Shown here: positions 35,203 through 42,926 of the stretch, in pieces
Numbering within the stretch: position 1 is the first letter of the stretch
How the letters are laid out: every line of letters starts with the position of its first letter
NCBI GenBank assembly: GCA_017527155.1
Contig: JAFXQI010000010.1
Location: 1-64,000, forward strand
DNA: 64,000 nt
Source: Kiritimatiellia bacterium
Lineage (GTDB): Bacteria; Verrucomicrobiota; Kiritimatiellia; CAIQIC01; Lenti-01
Direction: 5' to 3'
Made by a program: the position numbers and the translations under genes
The notes under the pieces: model-generated
The model's database searches: none
What the model was told of the DNA's origin: nothing
The model's input: only the letters and a program-made list of their open reading frames with translations

Positions 35203-35741
35203 GCTTCGGGGGCGTCCTTCCAGAGGTTTTCGAGCGCGTAGTAGGCGCGCATTTCGGGGGAGAAGATGTGGACGACGAATTGGTGGTAGTCCATCACGAC
35301 CCAGCCGCTGTCGGTCGTGCCCGCGGTGCGGTGGGGGGCGACGGGCGGGGTCGCGGTGCGGAGCTCCTTCGCGACCGCCTCGGAAAGGGCGCGCAGGTGC
35401 GGGGCGCTGATGCCGGAGCAGAGGACCATGTGGTCGGTCACGCCGGAAAGGCCGCGCACGTCGAGGATGCGGATGTCTTCGGCTTTCTTGGAGTCGAGGA
35501 TGTCGCGGACGCGGCGGACCAGGGCGAGGGCGGGGTCGACGGGCGGCGCCTTGGGCTTGCGCGGGGAAGCCTTCTTCGCGGCGGCCAGTTTCTTCGCGGC
35601 GGGGGCCTTCTTGGAGGCCGGCTTTTTGGCGGCCGGCTTTTTCGCCGGAGCGGCTTTCTTGGCCGGGGCCTTTTTCGCGGCGGCAGGCTTCTTTGCGGTG
35701 GCAGGCTTCTTTGCGGTGGCGGATTTTGTCGTGGTCTTCAT
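35199..35741 (-). CDS. rsfS: ribosomal silencing factor RsfS with Lys/Ala/Pro-rich N-terminal tail
   Basis: A 180-residue protein. The C-terminal 110 residues are RsfS (formerly Iojap): DILDSKKAEDIRILDVRG, VTDHMVLCSG, GWVVMDYHQFVVHIF and YYALENLW. The usual YGDV element reads YHQF here. RsfS binds ribosomal protein L14 and blocks subunit joining when nutrients are scarce. The first 65 residues are an added tail of KKPA/AKKA repeats, like histone H1 or the basic tails on some bacterial nucleoid proteins, and would bind RNA or DNA without strict sequence choice. The gene lies between nadD and the flavoprotein/GT2 gene with four-base overlaps on both sides; nadD-rsfS is a common pair. Confidence 0.9.
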   Translation of the reverse strand: MKTTTKSATAKKPATAKKPAAAKKAPAKKAAPAKKPAAKKPASKKAPAAKKLAAAKKASPRKPKAPPVDPALALVRRVRDILDSKKAEDIRILDVRGLSGVTDHMVLCSGISAPHLRALSEAVAKELRTATPPVAPHRTAGTTDSGWVVMDYHQFVVHIFSPEMRAYYALENLWKDAPEA

Positions 35742-36430
35742 CGGTACAACCCTTTCTCTCCAATATAGCGGATGACGGCGTCCGGGACAAGGCCGTCGAT
35801 GGGTTCGCCGCGGCGGATGCGCTCCCGGACGCCGCTGGAGGAGACGTCGGGGAGCGCGGCCTCGCGGTAGTCGGCGAGCAGGCGCCCGGGCCAGGGCGGC
35901 GGGAGGCGGATGGCGTCCGGCGGCGGCTTCCCACCGCATGGTGGGGCGAGCTCTCCGAGCGAGCCGTCTTTTCCCTTTGCGTCTCGCACGGAGTGCTCGC
36001 CCCACCCCGGCTTGGGATATCCGGCGCGGGCGAGCGTGACGAAGCGGGCCCGTTCCAGCACCTGCAACGGCTCGTGCCAGGTGTGCAACTGCGTCAGCGT
36101 GTCGCCGCCGATGATGAACGCGAAGCGCCGTCCGGGGTGCGCCGCGCGCAGGGCGTCGAGGGTGCGTAGGGTCCAGGAGGGCGGCGGGAGGTGCATCTCG
36201 ATGTCCGAAACCCGCAGCGCCGGGTCGCCTGCCGTGGCCAAGCGCAGCATGGCCAGCCGGTCGACGTCGGGGGCGAGGTCGGTGGTGGTTTTGTGCGGCG
36301 GCACCGCGCACGGGATCAGCCATACCTCGTCCAGCCCGAACGCCTTCCGCGCCTCCCGCGCGAGCGCGAGGTGGCCGAGGTGGACGGGGTTGAACGTGCC
36401 GCCGAGGAGGCCGGTCTGGCTTTCACTCAT
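35738..36430 (-). CDS. nadD: nicotinate-nucleotide adenylyltransferase with in-frame repeat insertion
   Basis: A 230-residue NadD, making deamido-NAD from nicotinate mononucleotide and ATP. GGTFNPVHLGH (residues 10-20) is the nucleotidyltransferase motif; SDIEMHLPPPSWTLRTLD, IIGGD and DVSSSGVRERI (about 195-205) are also canonical. Residues 142-164 (GWGEHSVRDAKGKDGSLGEL and the next three) are encoded exactly by a hairpin repeat present elsewhere in the window, placed in the variable loop between ARAGYP and the LLADYREAALPDV segment, where family members are about 25 residues shorter. The frame is intact, so the enzyme probably works. First gene of the minus-strand operon. Confidence 0.9.
   Translation of the reverse strand: MSESQTGLLGGTFNPVHLGHLALAREARKAFGLDEVWLIPCAVPPHKTTTDLAPDVDRLAMLRLATAGDPALRVSDIEMHLPPPSWTLRTLDALRAAHPGRRFAFIIGGDTLTQLHTWHEPLQVLERARFVTLARAGYPKPGWGEHSVRDAKGKDGSLGELAPPCGGKPPPDAIRLPPPWPGRLLADYREAALPDVSSSGVRERIRRGEPIDGLVPDAVIRYIGEKGLYR
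35940..36006. repeat. GAGCTCTCCGAGCGAG hairpin element inside nadD
   Basis: A 67-base inverted repeat with 24-base arms (35940-35963 and 35983-36006) that pair with only two mismatches. The same arms form the core of the element at 16728-16796, and a left half is at 56810-56832. Here it is translated as part of NadD. Confidence 0.85.
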
Positions 36431-36454
36431 GGAGGAGGCCTTTCGGAAAAACGG

Positions 36455-36557
36455 AAAACAACCCGGACAACCCGAAAGACAACCCGAAACAATTCATGCG
36501 AGTGAAAAGGGAGAGGATTGTCCCGGGTTGTCTTGGAAGTTGTTTCGGGTTGTTTTT
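36455..36557. repeat. long imperfect inverted repeat of ACAACCCG units
   Basis: Fills the spacer between the nadD start and the SH3-protein stop. The left arm (36455-36494) has three tandem ACAACCCG-type units; the right arm (about 36517-36557) has the complementary GGGTTGT units, ending in runs of T on either strand. It could act as a terminator for the SH3 gene or a folded leader of the nadD operon. Confidence 0.6.
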
Positions 36558-37828
36558 CAATTCCCGCTTGCGGCGGGGGCGATCTGGCCGACCACGACGA
36601 CGGGCGTGTAGGCGTCCTCGTCCACCCAGTACTCCTTGCCGCGGATGGTCACGTTCTTGCCCGTGTAGGGGCGGAGGGTGGCGGCGTCGCCGTGGATGTA
36701 GCAGAGCGTGAGGATTTCGCCGTTCTTGCGGACGAGGAGGCGGTAGCGGGAGGGGGTCGCCTGCGCCAGCGGCGCGTTGCGGAGCTGGCCCGTGACGTGG
36801 CGGGGATGCCCCTGGTAGGGCGCGTCGGAGCGCAGATGCAGGTCCATCACCAGCGCCGGGTCCACCCATTCCTCCGTCATCGCGTCGTTCTCCTGGAGCG
36901 GCAACGGCGCGGGACCCGCCGGGAACGCCACCGACGGCTGCCCCGGCGCCACCGGCTGGGGTTGAGGATAGGCCGACGGCTGGGGCTGCACCTGCGGTTG
37001 CGACGGCGCCACCAGCGGACGCATCGGTTGCGGCTGGGGCTGCGGGGGCACGACCGGTTGCGGATGGACCACGGGCCGGGGCTGCGGCTGCACCGGCAAC
37101 GGCTTCGGCTGTACCGCCAGGGGTTTGGCGGGCTTCGGCTGCGCGGCCGGCTTCGGCTGCGGCGCGGGCGCGGGGGCCGGCGTCTCCGGCTGCGGCGTCG
37201 AGGGGGCCACCTTGACCGGCGGCTTCGGCGCCGGCGCCGGCGCCGGAACGGGCGCGGGGACGGGTTCCGGTGCGGGAGCCGGCGTTTCGATGACGGGTTC
37301 GGGCTGCGCCGCGGGCGTGGGTTCCGGCTCGACCGCGGGCGGCGGCGGGGGCGGCGGGGCCACCTCGCGGATGGGTTCCGTCTTGGCCGCGACCTCCTGG
37401 AGGCGGTCGGCCTGGACCCATACCGTCATCGACGACGGCGGCGAAATCTTGCACCAGTCCCCCGATTCCTCCAGCGGCAGGACCGGTGCGCCGCGCTGGA
37501 GCGTGCCCACGATGTCGTATTCGGTACCCGGCCCCGATCGCACCTGGATGCTCTTGGCGACGACGCGCGCGTCCTCGACGAACACCGTGTTGATCCAGAC
37601 GCCCACGCTCGACGGCGGCGAGATGGCGGCCCACCCGCCCTCCGTGCGCGAGACGAACACGATGTCGCCCGCCGGCACCCCGCCCAGCTCCGGCGCGGCC
37701 GCTTCGGGACGCGAACGGACCTTCACGCCCGGCGACTTCACCTGCATCCGCCGCTCTTCGGCGTTCGCGCCCGCCACACACCAGACGGCCACCGCCGCCA
37801 ACCCAATTGCAAAAAACGTTTTCTTCAT
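36557..37828 (-). CDS. exported SH3-domain protein with Pro/Gln/Ala-rich linker
   Basis: A 423-residue secreted protein. A signal peptide (MKKTFFAIGLAAVAVWCVAG, cut after ANA) is followed by two bacterial SH3 domains (VKVRSRPEAAAPELGGVPAG and IQVRSGPGTEYDIVGTLQRG, each with a W and PPSS element), about 190 residues of Pro/Gln/Ala/Val repeats, and a C-terminal 110-residue domain (PSRYRLLVRKNGEILTLCYI, then TIRGKEYWVD) that looks like another SH3-like barrel. Such proteins bind peptidoglycan or act as cell-wall spacers; no enzyme motif is seen. It may be transcribed from the 418-base spacer upstream, independent of nadD. Confidence 0.75.
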   Translation of the reverse strand: MKKTFFAIGLAAVAVWCVAGANAEERRMQVKSPGVKVRSRPEAAAPELGGVPAGDIVFVSRTEGGWAAISPPSSVGVWINTVFVEDARVVAKSIQVRSGPGTEYDIVGTLQRGAPVLPLEESGDWCKISPPSSMTVWVQADRLQEVAAKTEPIREVAPPPPPPPAVEPEPTPAAQPEPVIETPAPAPEPVPAPVPAPAPAPKPPVKVAPSTPQPETPAPAPAPQPKPAAQPKPAKPLAVQPKPLPVQPQPRPVVHPQPVVPPQPQPQPMRPLVAPSQPQVQPQPSAYPQPQPVAPGQPSVAFPAGPAPLPLQENDAMTEEWVDPALVMDLHLRSDAPYQGHPRHVTGQLRNAPLAQATPSRYRLLVRKNGEILTLCYIHGDAATLRPYTGKNVTIRGKEYWVDEDAYTPVVVVGQIAPAASGN

Positions 37829-38246
37829 GCCCCGCACTCTATCCTTCCCTCCCGCCCCCCCGCAAGGCCAAACCGCCGCCCGCGGCCAGGCCCCCACTGC
37901 ACCCCACTCCCGGACACTTTTGCAATTACGGAAAACAGTGATGTTTTCACCCAAAACCACCCACTCCTCCCCCCATGAAAAGCACCCGCCCTTCCCGCCC
38001 CGTTTGCCGGGCGGGCCGCGCTCCGTCGCGGCCGCGGCTTCCCCGCCCGAAAAGGAAAATGCCGCTGGCGCTTCAGCAGGAGGAAACCACAAAGAGACCA
38101 AAGAACCGGACACAAAGGACACAAAGCCGGATTGTGCAAAATGAAACTTTTCCGTTGCCCCGCGCCGCGCCTTCTGCTAGACGGACCCTTGCAACCCGTT
38201 GACCCAAAGGCTGGCAGACTCCCCCATAACACCAAGGAGTGATGAC
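37829..38246. other. divergent spacer with leader-like element and direct repeats
   Basis: A 418-base spacer between divergent genes. It has a loose copy of the dispersed leader element (37917-37978: GCAATTACGGAAAACAGTG running to ATGAA), a small perfect GAAAACA/TGTTTTC palindrome within it, tandem GGACACAAAG units near 38110-38126, and one copy of a 64-base repeat (38152-38214) shared with 38971-39034. A 75-codon frame after the ATG at 37976 has no recognisable content. Confidence 0.5.
38152..38214 (+). repeat. 64-base upstream repeat, copy 1
   Basis: Shares CCTTCTGCTAGACGG and TTGCAACCCG with the copy at 38971-39034, at roughly three-quarters identity overall by eye. Each copy stands just before a gene of the small membrane-protein set, so it may carry a shared promoter or leader. 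Confidence 0.5.
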
Positions 38247-38810
38247 ATGTTGCAATATGACCTCGAGCACCTGTTGTACACGCTGTTCAGCTGGACAACT
38301 CTTTTTCGCATCCTTCTTCTCTTGCTGGAACTCTACCTCTGCGCACGGCTGGGAAGGGTGCTCGCGAAGCGTTGTACGCAACATCCCGGCCTCAAGCGCC
38401 TCGCCATCGTGGCGGTTTGGGCCATCGCCGCTTTCTGCCTGCTGCTTTTCCCCCTGCGCATGGCGGAGGATTACGCGTATGTCGTGCTGGGAAGTGAAAG
38501 CTTTTCCGAGATACCGGATGCCATGCAATGGCTGGTGGAAAACGGGAGGGAAAGCCGTTTGCTCCGCACTGTCCGCATGCCATCCCGGGAAGACGACATC
38601 GCGTGGAACAACACCCGTTTCTTTGCCGCCTTGGTGCTGGCCCGTAAAAATCCCGAAAAGAGCCGGCAAGTGCTTCCCACGGTCCCGCATTTCGAGAGGA
38701 CAAGCATACACCAACCGAGAATCTTTGGTTCATACCGATATTCTTTCCCTGTTTCCGGGTCGGATATCCTTGCAATTGAAATGGCGGAACCAAGGGTAGA
38801 GACCCAATAG
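38247..38810 (+). CDS. membrane protein, unknown function
   Basis: A 187-residue protein that I do not recognise. ATG at 38247 follows AAGGAGTG at a good distance. Two membrane helices are visible (about residues 12-32 and 50-70), then a soluble part with PSREDDIAWNNTRFFAALVLARKN and no catalytic signature. Base composition is lower in GC than the flanking housekeeping genes, hinting at acquisition. A hairpin with arms CGTTTTCC/GGAAAACG at 38829-38851, 18 bases after the stop, may terminate it. Confidence 0.5.
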   Translation: MLQYDLEHLLYTLFSWTTLFRILLLLLELYLCARLGRVLAKRCTQHPGLKRLAIVAVWAIAAFCLLLFPLRMAEDYAYVVLGSESFSEIPDAMQWLVENGRESRLLRTVRMPSREDDIAWNNTRFFAALVLARKNPEKSRQVLPTVPHFERTSIHQPRIFGSYRYSFPVSGSDILAIEMAEPRVETQ

Positions 38811-38828
38811 AGACCTTTAGCTTCCATC

Positions 38829-38851
38829 CGTTTTCCAATCACCGGAAAACG
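38829..38851. terminator. hairpin after the membrane-protein gene
   Basis: Perfect 8-base arms CGTTTTCC and GGAAAACG around a 7-base loop, 18 bases past the stop at 38810. It lacks a T-run, so it may instead be a member of the TTTTCCA palindrome family. Confidence 0.4.
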
Positions 38852-38970
38852 CGTGGGATTGTTTCCCAATCCTTGGACCATCCCATCCACATTTCCGCCC
38901 GCGCATCGGGCGCGCCGCAAACTTTTCGCTGTTCACTTTTCACTCGCGCCGAAGGCGCGCTGAGCGTTTC

Positions 38971-39034
38971 CCGTTGCCTTACACTGTGCCTTCTGCTAGA
39001 CGGGAACTTGCAACCCGCTAAACCAAAGACTGCC
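38971..39034 (+). repeat. 64-base upstream repeat, copy 2
   Basis: Matches 38152-38214 (common CCTTCTGCTAGACGG and TTGCAACCCG) and ends directly at the ATG of the gene at 39036. A GCGCC/GGCGC hairpin lies just before it. Confidence 0.5.
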
Positions 39035-39035
39035 C

Positions 39036-39410
39036 ATGAACCAGCCTTCTCCAACACGCGATAAATCGCGGACCATCTCCGACATCACCGGCGCACTGCT
39101 TGCCCTTGTGGCCGTTTGGTTGCTGGTGTGCGGGATGGCGTCGATTGACTTCATGGAGCCTTGGCTGCCGGTTGGGGGGCCGAGGTTGGCGGTGGTGGTA
39201 TTGGGCGCGTTGTGCGTGTGGGTTTGGATGGCACGGAAGAAGCATCCGCGGACGGCACGGACCCTCCTGTGGGCATTGGGGTTGTATTTGCTTGCAGGAG
39301 CGCTGGGTTGGGGATTGCTCCTGACATCCGATCTGCTGCCGACGCAGCATCCGGAGTGGCTCGGCTGGAAAACGGAAAAGGCGGAGAAGGCGGCGGAGGC
39401 GTTGCCATGA
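39036..39410 (+). CDS. small membrane protein, unknown function
   Basis: A 124-residue protein with three predicted membrane helices (about 17-37, 48-66, 74-96) and a charged, Ala/Glu/Lys-rich C-terminus. No family is recognised. The ATG lacks a clear ribosome-binding site and directly abuts the 64-base repeat. Its stop overlaps the next start (ATGA), so the two genes form a unit. Confidence 0.5.
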   Translation: MNQPSPTRDKSRTISDITGALLALVAVWLLVCGMASIDFMEPWLPVGGPRLAVVVLGALCVWVWMARKKHPRTARTLLWALGLYLLAGALGWGLLLTSDLLPTQHPEWLGWKTEKAEKAAEALP

Positions 39411-39757
39411 GGTCTGCGCTCAAATGGTTCTTGCGGGGACTGGCCGTGCTGGCGTTGTCGATCCTGTTGTGGGGGGCCACGCTGGGAGTTTCCGCTGCCT
39501 TGCCGTACGGAGCGGCCATTTGGTCGTCGGAGTGGTTGGAGCATGCGAAGCCGTCGCGGCAGACGGCCGACCGGTGCTTGTGGTTTTGCCGGGCGCGTCC
39601 CATCGAAATGAAGGACTCGCTTTGGGGATGCCACTACGAGCTGCAGACCGGAGAGCGGTGCATCCAGTACCGGGTATTCGGTTCGCGGGAGTGGCCCATC
39701 GACGTCGTATACGGGCCGGACGGGCACGTCCGGTGGGTATTTGAATCGTACGAGTAA
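39407..39757 (+). CDS. small membrane-anchored protein, unknown function
   Basis: A 116-residue protein: one N-terminal membrane helix (about 8-32), then a soluble part with four Cys (DRCLWFCRARP, WGCHYELQTGERCIQY), possibly exported with disulfides. The C-terminus has DVVYGPDGHVRWVFE. No family is recognised. It is translationally coupled to the gene before it. Confidence 0.5.
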   Translation: MRSALKWFLRGLAVLALSILLWGATLGVSAALPYGAAIWSSEWLEHAKPSRQTADRCLWFCRARPIEMKDSLWGCHYELQTGERCIQYRVFGSREWPIDVVYGPDGHVRWVFESYE

Positions 39758-39872
39758 AGAAGGGAAAGGAGCCGACCCGTCACCCGCGCCGCGGAAAATG
39801 GGACGGACGGGAGGCCGGGGGCTTGTGGGATCGAGGAGGATGGGAGTGCCGGGGCGCGGCGGGGGCGAAAAT

Positions 39873-40029
39873 TTTTTCCAATCATTGGAAAAACGCCGAA
39901 AAATTTTTCCAATCGTTGGAAAAAATGGGCGGAATTTTCCAAGCATTGGAAAAAAGTTTTCCAATCATTGGAAAAATCGGCGCGGGTTTTCCAACCATTG
40001 GAACCTTTTTTTTTCCAATCGTTGGAAAA
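39873..40029. repeat. array of six TTTTCCAANNNTTGGAAAA palindromes
   Basis: Six palindromes, starting at 39873, 39904, 39935, 39957, 39987 and 40011, each with 6-9 base arms around a 3-base centre (TCA, TCG, GCA, TCA, CCA, TCG). Spacers are 3-12 bases and unrelated. Lies in the 373-base spacer 39758-40130 before thrC. AT-rich in a GC-rich setting. Confidence 0.9.
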
Positions 40030-40130
40030 CTTGCGGTCGGATGGCGGGGCGGGGGATCGTGCCGGACGGGGGAGGCGGCGGGCGCGATAATTTGTTTGCC
40101 TGCCGGGGGCGGGGTGGCCATACTGGCGGC

Positions 40131-41396
40131 ATGAACTACAAGACGCATTTCAATGGATTCCGGTGTTTCCGCTGCGGAGCGGAACAGAAGGCTGATTTCT
40201 CCGGCTACGTGTGCCCGGCGTGCGGGGGGAACCTCGAGGTGGTGTACGAGTGGCCGCGCGTGCGGCCCGTGCCGGACTGGTGGAAGGAGGTCGCGCGGCG
40301 GAACGTGTTCCGGTACGCGGCGCTGATGCCGGTCTCGAGGCTGGACCTGGTGCCGCCGCTGCGGGTCGGGCTCACGCCGCTGGTCGACGCGCCGCGGCTC
40401 GGGGAACTGGCGGGGCTGAAGAACCTGCGGATCAAGGACGACGGGCAGAATCCCAGCGCGTCGTTCAAGGACCGGGCGGGCGCGGTGGCGCTGGCGCGGG
40501 CGCGCGAGATCGGGGCGTCGGTGGTCTGCGGGGCGAGCACGGGCAACGCGGGCAGCTCGATGGCGTGCCTCGCGGCGAGCGTGGGGATGCCGTGCGTGAT
40601 CTTCGTGCCCGAGGCGGCGCCGGCGGCGAAAATCGCGCAGTTGCTGACGTTCGGCGCGCGCGTGCTCGCGGTGAAGGGGACGTACGACGATGCGTTCGAC
40701 CTGTGCATGGACGTTTGCGCGAAGCGGGGGTGGTTCAACCGGAACACCGGGTACAATCCGTTCACGCGGGAGGGGAAGAAGACGGTGGCGTTCGAGATCG
40801 TCGACGAGCTGGGGCACGTGCCGGACTGGGTCGCGGTGCCGGTGGGCGACGGGAACATCATTTCGGGCGTGTGGAAGGGATTCCGGGATTTGAAGGACGC
40901 GGGCATCACGGACAAGCTGCCGAAGCTGCTTTGCGCGCAGTCGGAGGCCAGCAACGCGATCGCGCTGGCGTTCGACAAGGTGCGGGCCGCGGGCGGCACG
41001 CCGGACTGGAAGTCGGTGGAGGTGGCGCCGGTGCAGGCGACGACGGTCGCGGACTCGATATCGGTGGACATCCCGCGCGACGGGCTGGCCGCGGTGCGCG
41101 CGGTATGGGAGTCGGGCGGGAGGGCGGTGCAGGTTCCGGATGCGGAGATCCTGGCCGCGATCCCGGAAATCGCGCGGCACAGCGGGGTCTTCGCGGAGCC
41201 GGCGGCGGCGTGCGCGTGGGGCGGGCTCAAGCGCGCGGCGGCGGCGGGAATCGTCGGCGCGGACGAGGAAGTGGTCTTGATGTGCACCGGCAACGGGCTC
41301 AAGGACATCGCGTCGGCGCGCAAGGCGGCCGGCGAGCCGATTCCCGTGGAGTGCAACGCGGACGCGGCGATGGCGGCCACGGAGGGCGTGGCCTGA
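40131..41396 (+). CDS. thrC: threonine synthase
   Basis: A 421-residue PLP-dependent threonine synthase, converting O-phosphohomoserine to threonine. The N-terminus has a four-Cys element (CFRCGAEQ and CPACGG), common in this ThrC class. DDGQNPSASFKDRAG holds the PLP-binding Lys; CGASTGNAGSSMACLAAS is the phosphate/PLP loop; VGDGNIISGVWKGF is the second Gly-rich loop; VLMCTGNGLKD is near the end. ATG at 40131 is preferred; the frame is open further upstream only through the palindrome array. It precedes obg by 46 bases. Confidence 0.92.
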   Translation: MNYKTHFNGFRCFRCGAEQKADFSGYVCPACGGNLEVVYEWPRVRPVPDWWKEVARRNVFRYAALMPVSRLDLVPPLRVGLTPLVDAPRLGELAGLKNLRIKDDGQNPSASFKDRAGAVALARAREIGASVVCGASTGNAGSSMACLAASVGMPCVIFVPEAAPAAKIAQLLTFGARVLAVKGTYDDAFDLCMDVCAKRGWFNRNTGYNPFTREGKKTVAFEIVDELGHVPDWVAVPVGDGNIISGVWKGFRDLKDAGITDKLPKLLCAQSEASNAIALAFDKVRAAGGTPDWKSVEVAPVQATTVADSISVDIPRDGLAAVRAVWESGGRAVQVPDAEILAAIPEIARHSGVFAEPAAACAWGGLKRAAAAGIVGADEEVVLMCTGNGLKDIASARKAAGEPIPVECNADAAMAATEGVA

Positions 41397-41442
41397 GCCG
41401 CCGCGCCGCCGGTGCGCGGCGCAGTGCGGAAGGAGTGCGGCG

Positions 41443-42462
41443 GTGAAACCGATCACGTTCGTGGACATGGTGCGCATCCAGGCGTTCGCCGGCAACGGAG
41501 GCGACGGGGCGGCGACGTTCCTGCGGGCCAAGTTCCTGCCCCACGGGGGGCCGGACGGCGGCGACGGCGGCAACGGCGGCAGCGTGTGGCTGCAGGCGAG
41601 CAAGGACGTGTCGTCGCTGCTCGACCTGCATTTCGCCCCCATCGTGCGCGCGCAGCACGGGGAAAAGGGGCGGAACCGCCAGCAATACGGCAAGGGCGGG
41701 GCCGACAAGGTCGTGCCGGTGCCGCTCGGGACCGAGGTCGTGGACCTGGATACCGGCGAGTTCGTCGGCGAGGTGCTCGCGGACGGCGACCGGCTCAAGG
41801 TCGCGCAGGGCGGGCGCGGGGGAAAGGGGAACCTGCACTTCATCAGCAGCACGCACCAGGCGCCGACGGAGTACACGGAGGGAACGCCGGGCGAGATCAA
41901 GACGCTGCGGCTCACGATGAAGACGGTGGCGGAGGTCGGGCTGGTGGGATATCCCAATGCGGGCAAGTCCACGCTGCTTTCGCAACTGAGCGCGGCGCGG
42001 CCGAAGGTGGCGGCGTATCCGTTCACGACGCTGCATCCGCAGGTGGGGACGGTGATTTTCGACGACTTCCACCGGACGCGGGTCGCGGACATTCCGGGGC
42101 TGCTCAAGGGCGCGCACGAGGGGGTGGGGCTGGGACATGACTTCCTGCGCCATATCGAGCGCACCCACTTCCTGCTCTTCGTGCTGGACATGGCGGGCAC
42201 CGACGGACGCAAGCCCGCGGACGACTACCTGAGCCTGCGCGAGGAGTTGCGGCTGTACAATCCGGAGCTGGCGGAGCGGCCGTACGCCATCGTCGCGAAC
42301 AAGATGGACGACCCCGCCTCGAAAAAGAACCTCGCCGCCTTCAAACGCAAGATCAAGGAGCCGGTACTGGCGATATCCGCGGCGCTCGGCGAGGGCGTGG
42401 AAGACGTGAAGGACCTCCTCTTCGGACGCCTCTTCCCCGGCGAAACGCGCCGCGTCTACTGA
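41443..42462 (+). CDS. obg: GTPase Obg/CgtA
   Basis: A 339-residue Obg GTPase for late 50S ribosome assembly and stress control. The Gly-rich Obg fold occupies about 1-160 (GGDGGNGGSVWLQAS, GRGGKGNLHF); the G domain has GYPNAGKST (G1), YPFTTLHP (G2), DIPGL (G3) and NKMD (G4). The variable C-terminal OCT domain is absent, as in many short versions. GTG start with GGAAGGAG upstream. It lies directly before ssrA. Confidence 0.93.
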   Translation: MKPITFVDMVRIQAFAGNGGDGAATFLRAKFLPHGGPDGGDGGNGGSVWLQASKDVSSLLDLHFAPIVRAQHGEKGRNRQQYGKGGADKVVPVPLGTEVVDLDTGEFVGEVLADGDRLKVAQGGRGGKGNLHFISSTHQAPTEYTEGTPGEIKTLRLTMKTVAEVGLVGYPNAGKSTLLSQLSAARPKVAAYPFTTLHPQVGTVIFDDFHRTRVADIPGLLKGAHEGVGLGHDFLRHIERTHFLLFVLDMAGTDGRKPADDYLSLREELRLYNPELAERPYAIVANKMDDPASKKNLAAFKRKIKEPVLAISAALGEGVEDVKDLLFGRLFPGETRRVY

Positions 42463-42522
42463 TTCGGGCGTGTCGGGGGCTTGCGCGGGGACGGGAATGT
42501 GGTATGGTGGAGGATGTTTTGC

Positions 42523-42879
42523 GGGGGCGACCCGGTTTCGACGTGCCTGTCGAAGTCACGGTTGCGCGCCGAGGACCCCGGTTGGCCTCGTTAATCAACC
42601 GGGAAAAAACACAAAAGCCAACGACGAATTGGCCCTCGCGGCGTAATTAGTGCCGCGACGTCCGTCCCTCCTCCGCCTGCGGGAGGTGACGGGCGTCATG
42701 AGCAGGCTGGCGACCCTTCCCGGGCATCCGGGGAAGGGAGCGAGAACCAACAGGATGCTGGCGGTGCCGTTCGCCCGTCCGCGGACAGACGGCATGGCGA
42801 GACTTGATCGCGGAATACGCGCGTAGATGCCGTGGCAACGCTCGTGCGGACGGGAGTTCGACTCTCCCCGCCTCCACCA
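42523..42879 (+). ncRNA. ssrA: transfer-messenger RNA (tmRNA)
   Basis: A 357-base tmRNA. The 5' end GGGGGCGACCCGGTTTCGAC pairs as a 7-base acceptor stem with the 3' CGCCTCC before ACCA; the T-arm is GGGAGTTCGACTCTCCC. The tag frame ends GCC AAC GAC GAA TTG GCC CTC GCG GCG TAA (42617-42646), giving ANDELALAA at the C-terminus; with the preceding codons it reads KNTKANDELALAA, possibly with one more residue (42602 GGA). It rescues stalled ribosomes with SmpB, which is not in the window. One-piece, not permuted. Confidence 0.95.
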
Positions 42880-42894
42880 GTTTGCCATTCCCGC

Positions 42895-42920
42895 CCGCCG
42901 GTCCCCGCCGGCGGTTTTTT
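42895..42920 (+). terminator. rho-independent terminator of ssrA
   Basis: Arms CCGCCGG and CCGGCGG around a 6-base loop, followed by six T, 15 bases after the tmRNA 3' end. Confidence 0.85.
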
Positions 42921-42926
42921 CGTGCC

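Noticed and set aside
37976-38202. A 75-codon basic protein gene after the leader-like element
   Set aside because: Arg/Pro-rich, no homology features and crosses the repeat sequences; could be spurious, so not called.
39873-40029. CRISPR array
   Set aside because: Repeats are short palindromes with 3-12 base irregular spacers and no cas genes nearby; a CRISPR needs longer repeats and uniform spacers.
39741-40130. Open frames through the palindrome array, reading FSNHWK/FQSLEK-like repeats on both strands
   Set aside because: The frames are open only because the palindrome has no stops; the repeats are conserved as DNA, not protein, and thrC has a clear start at 40131.
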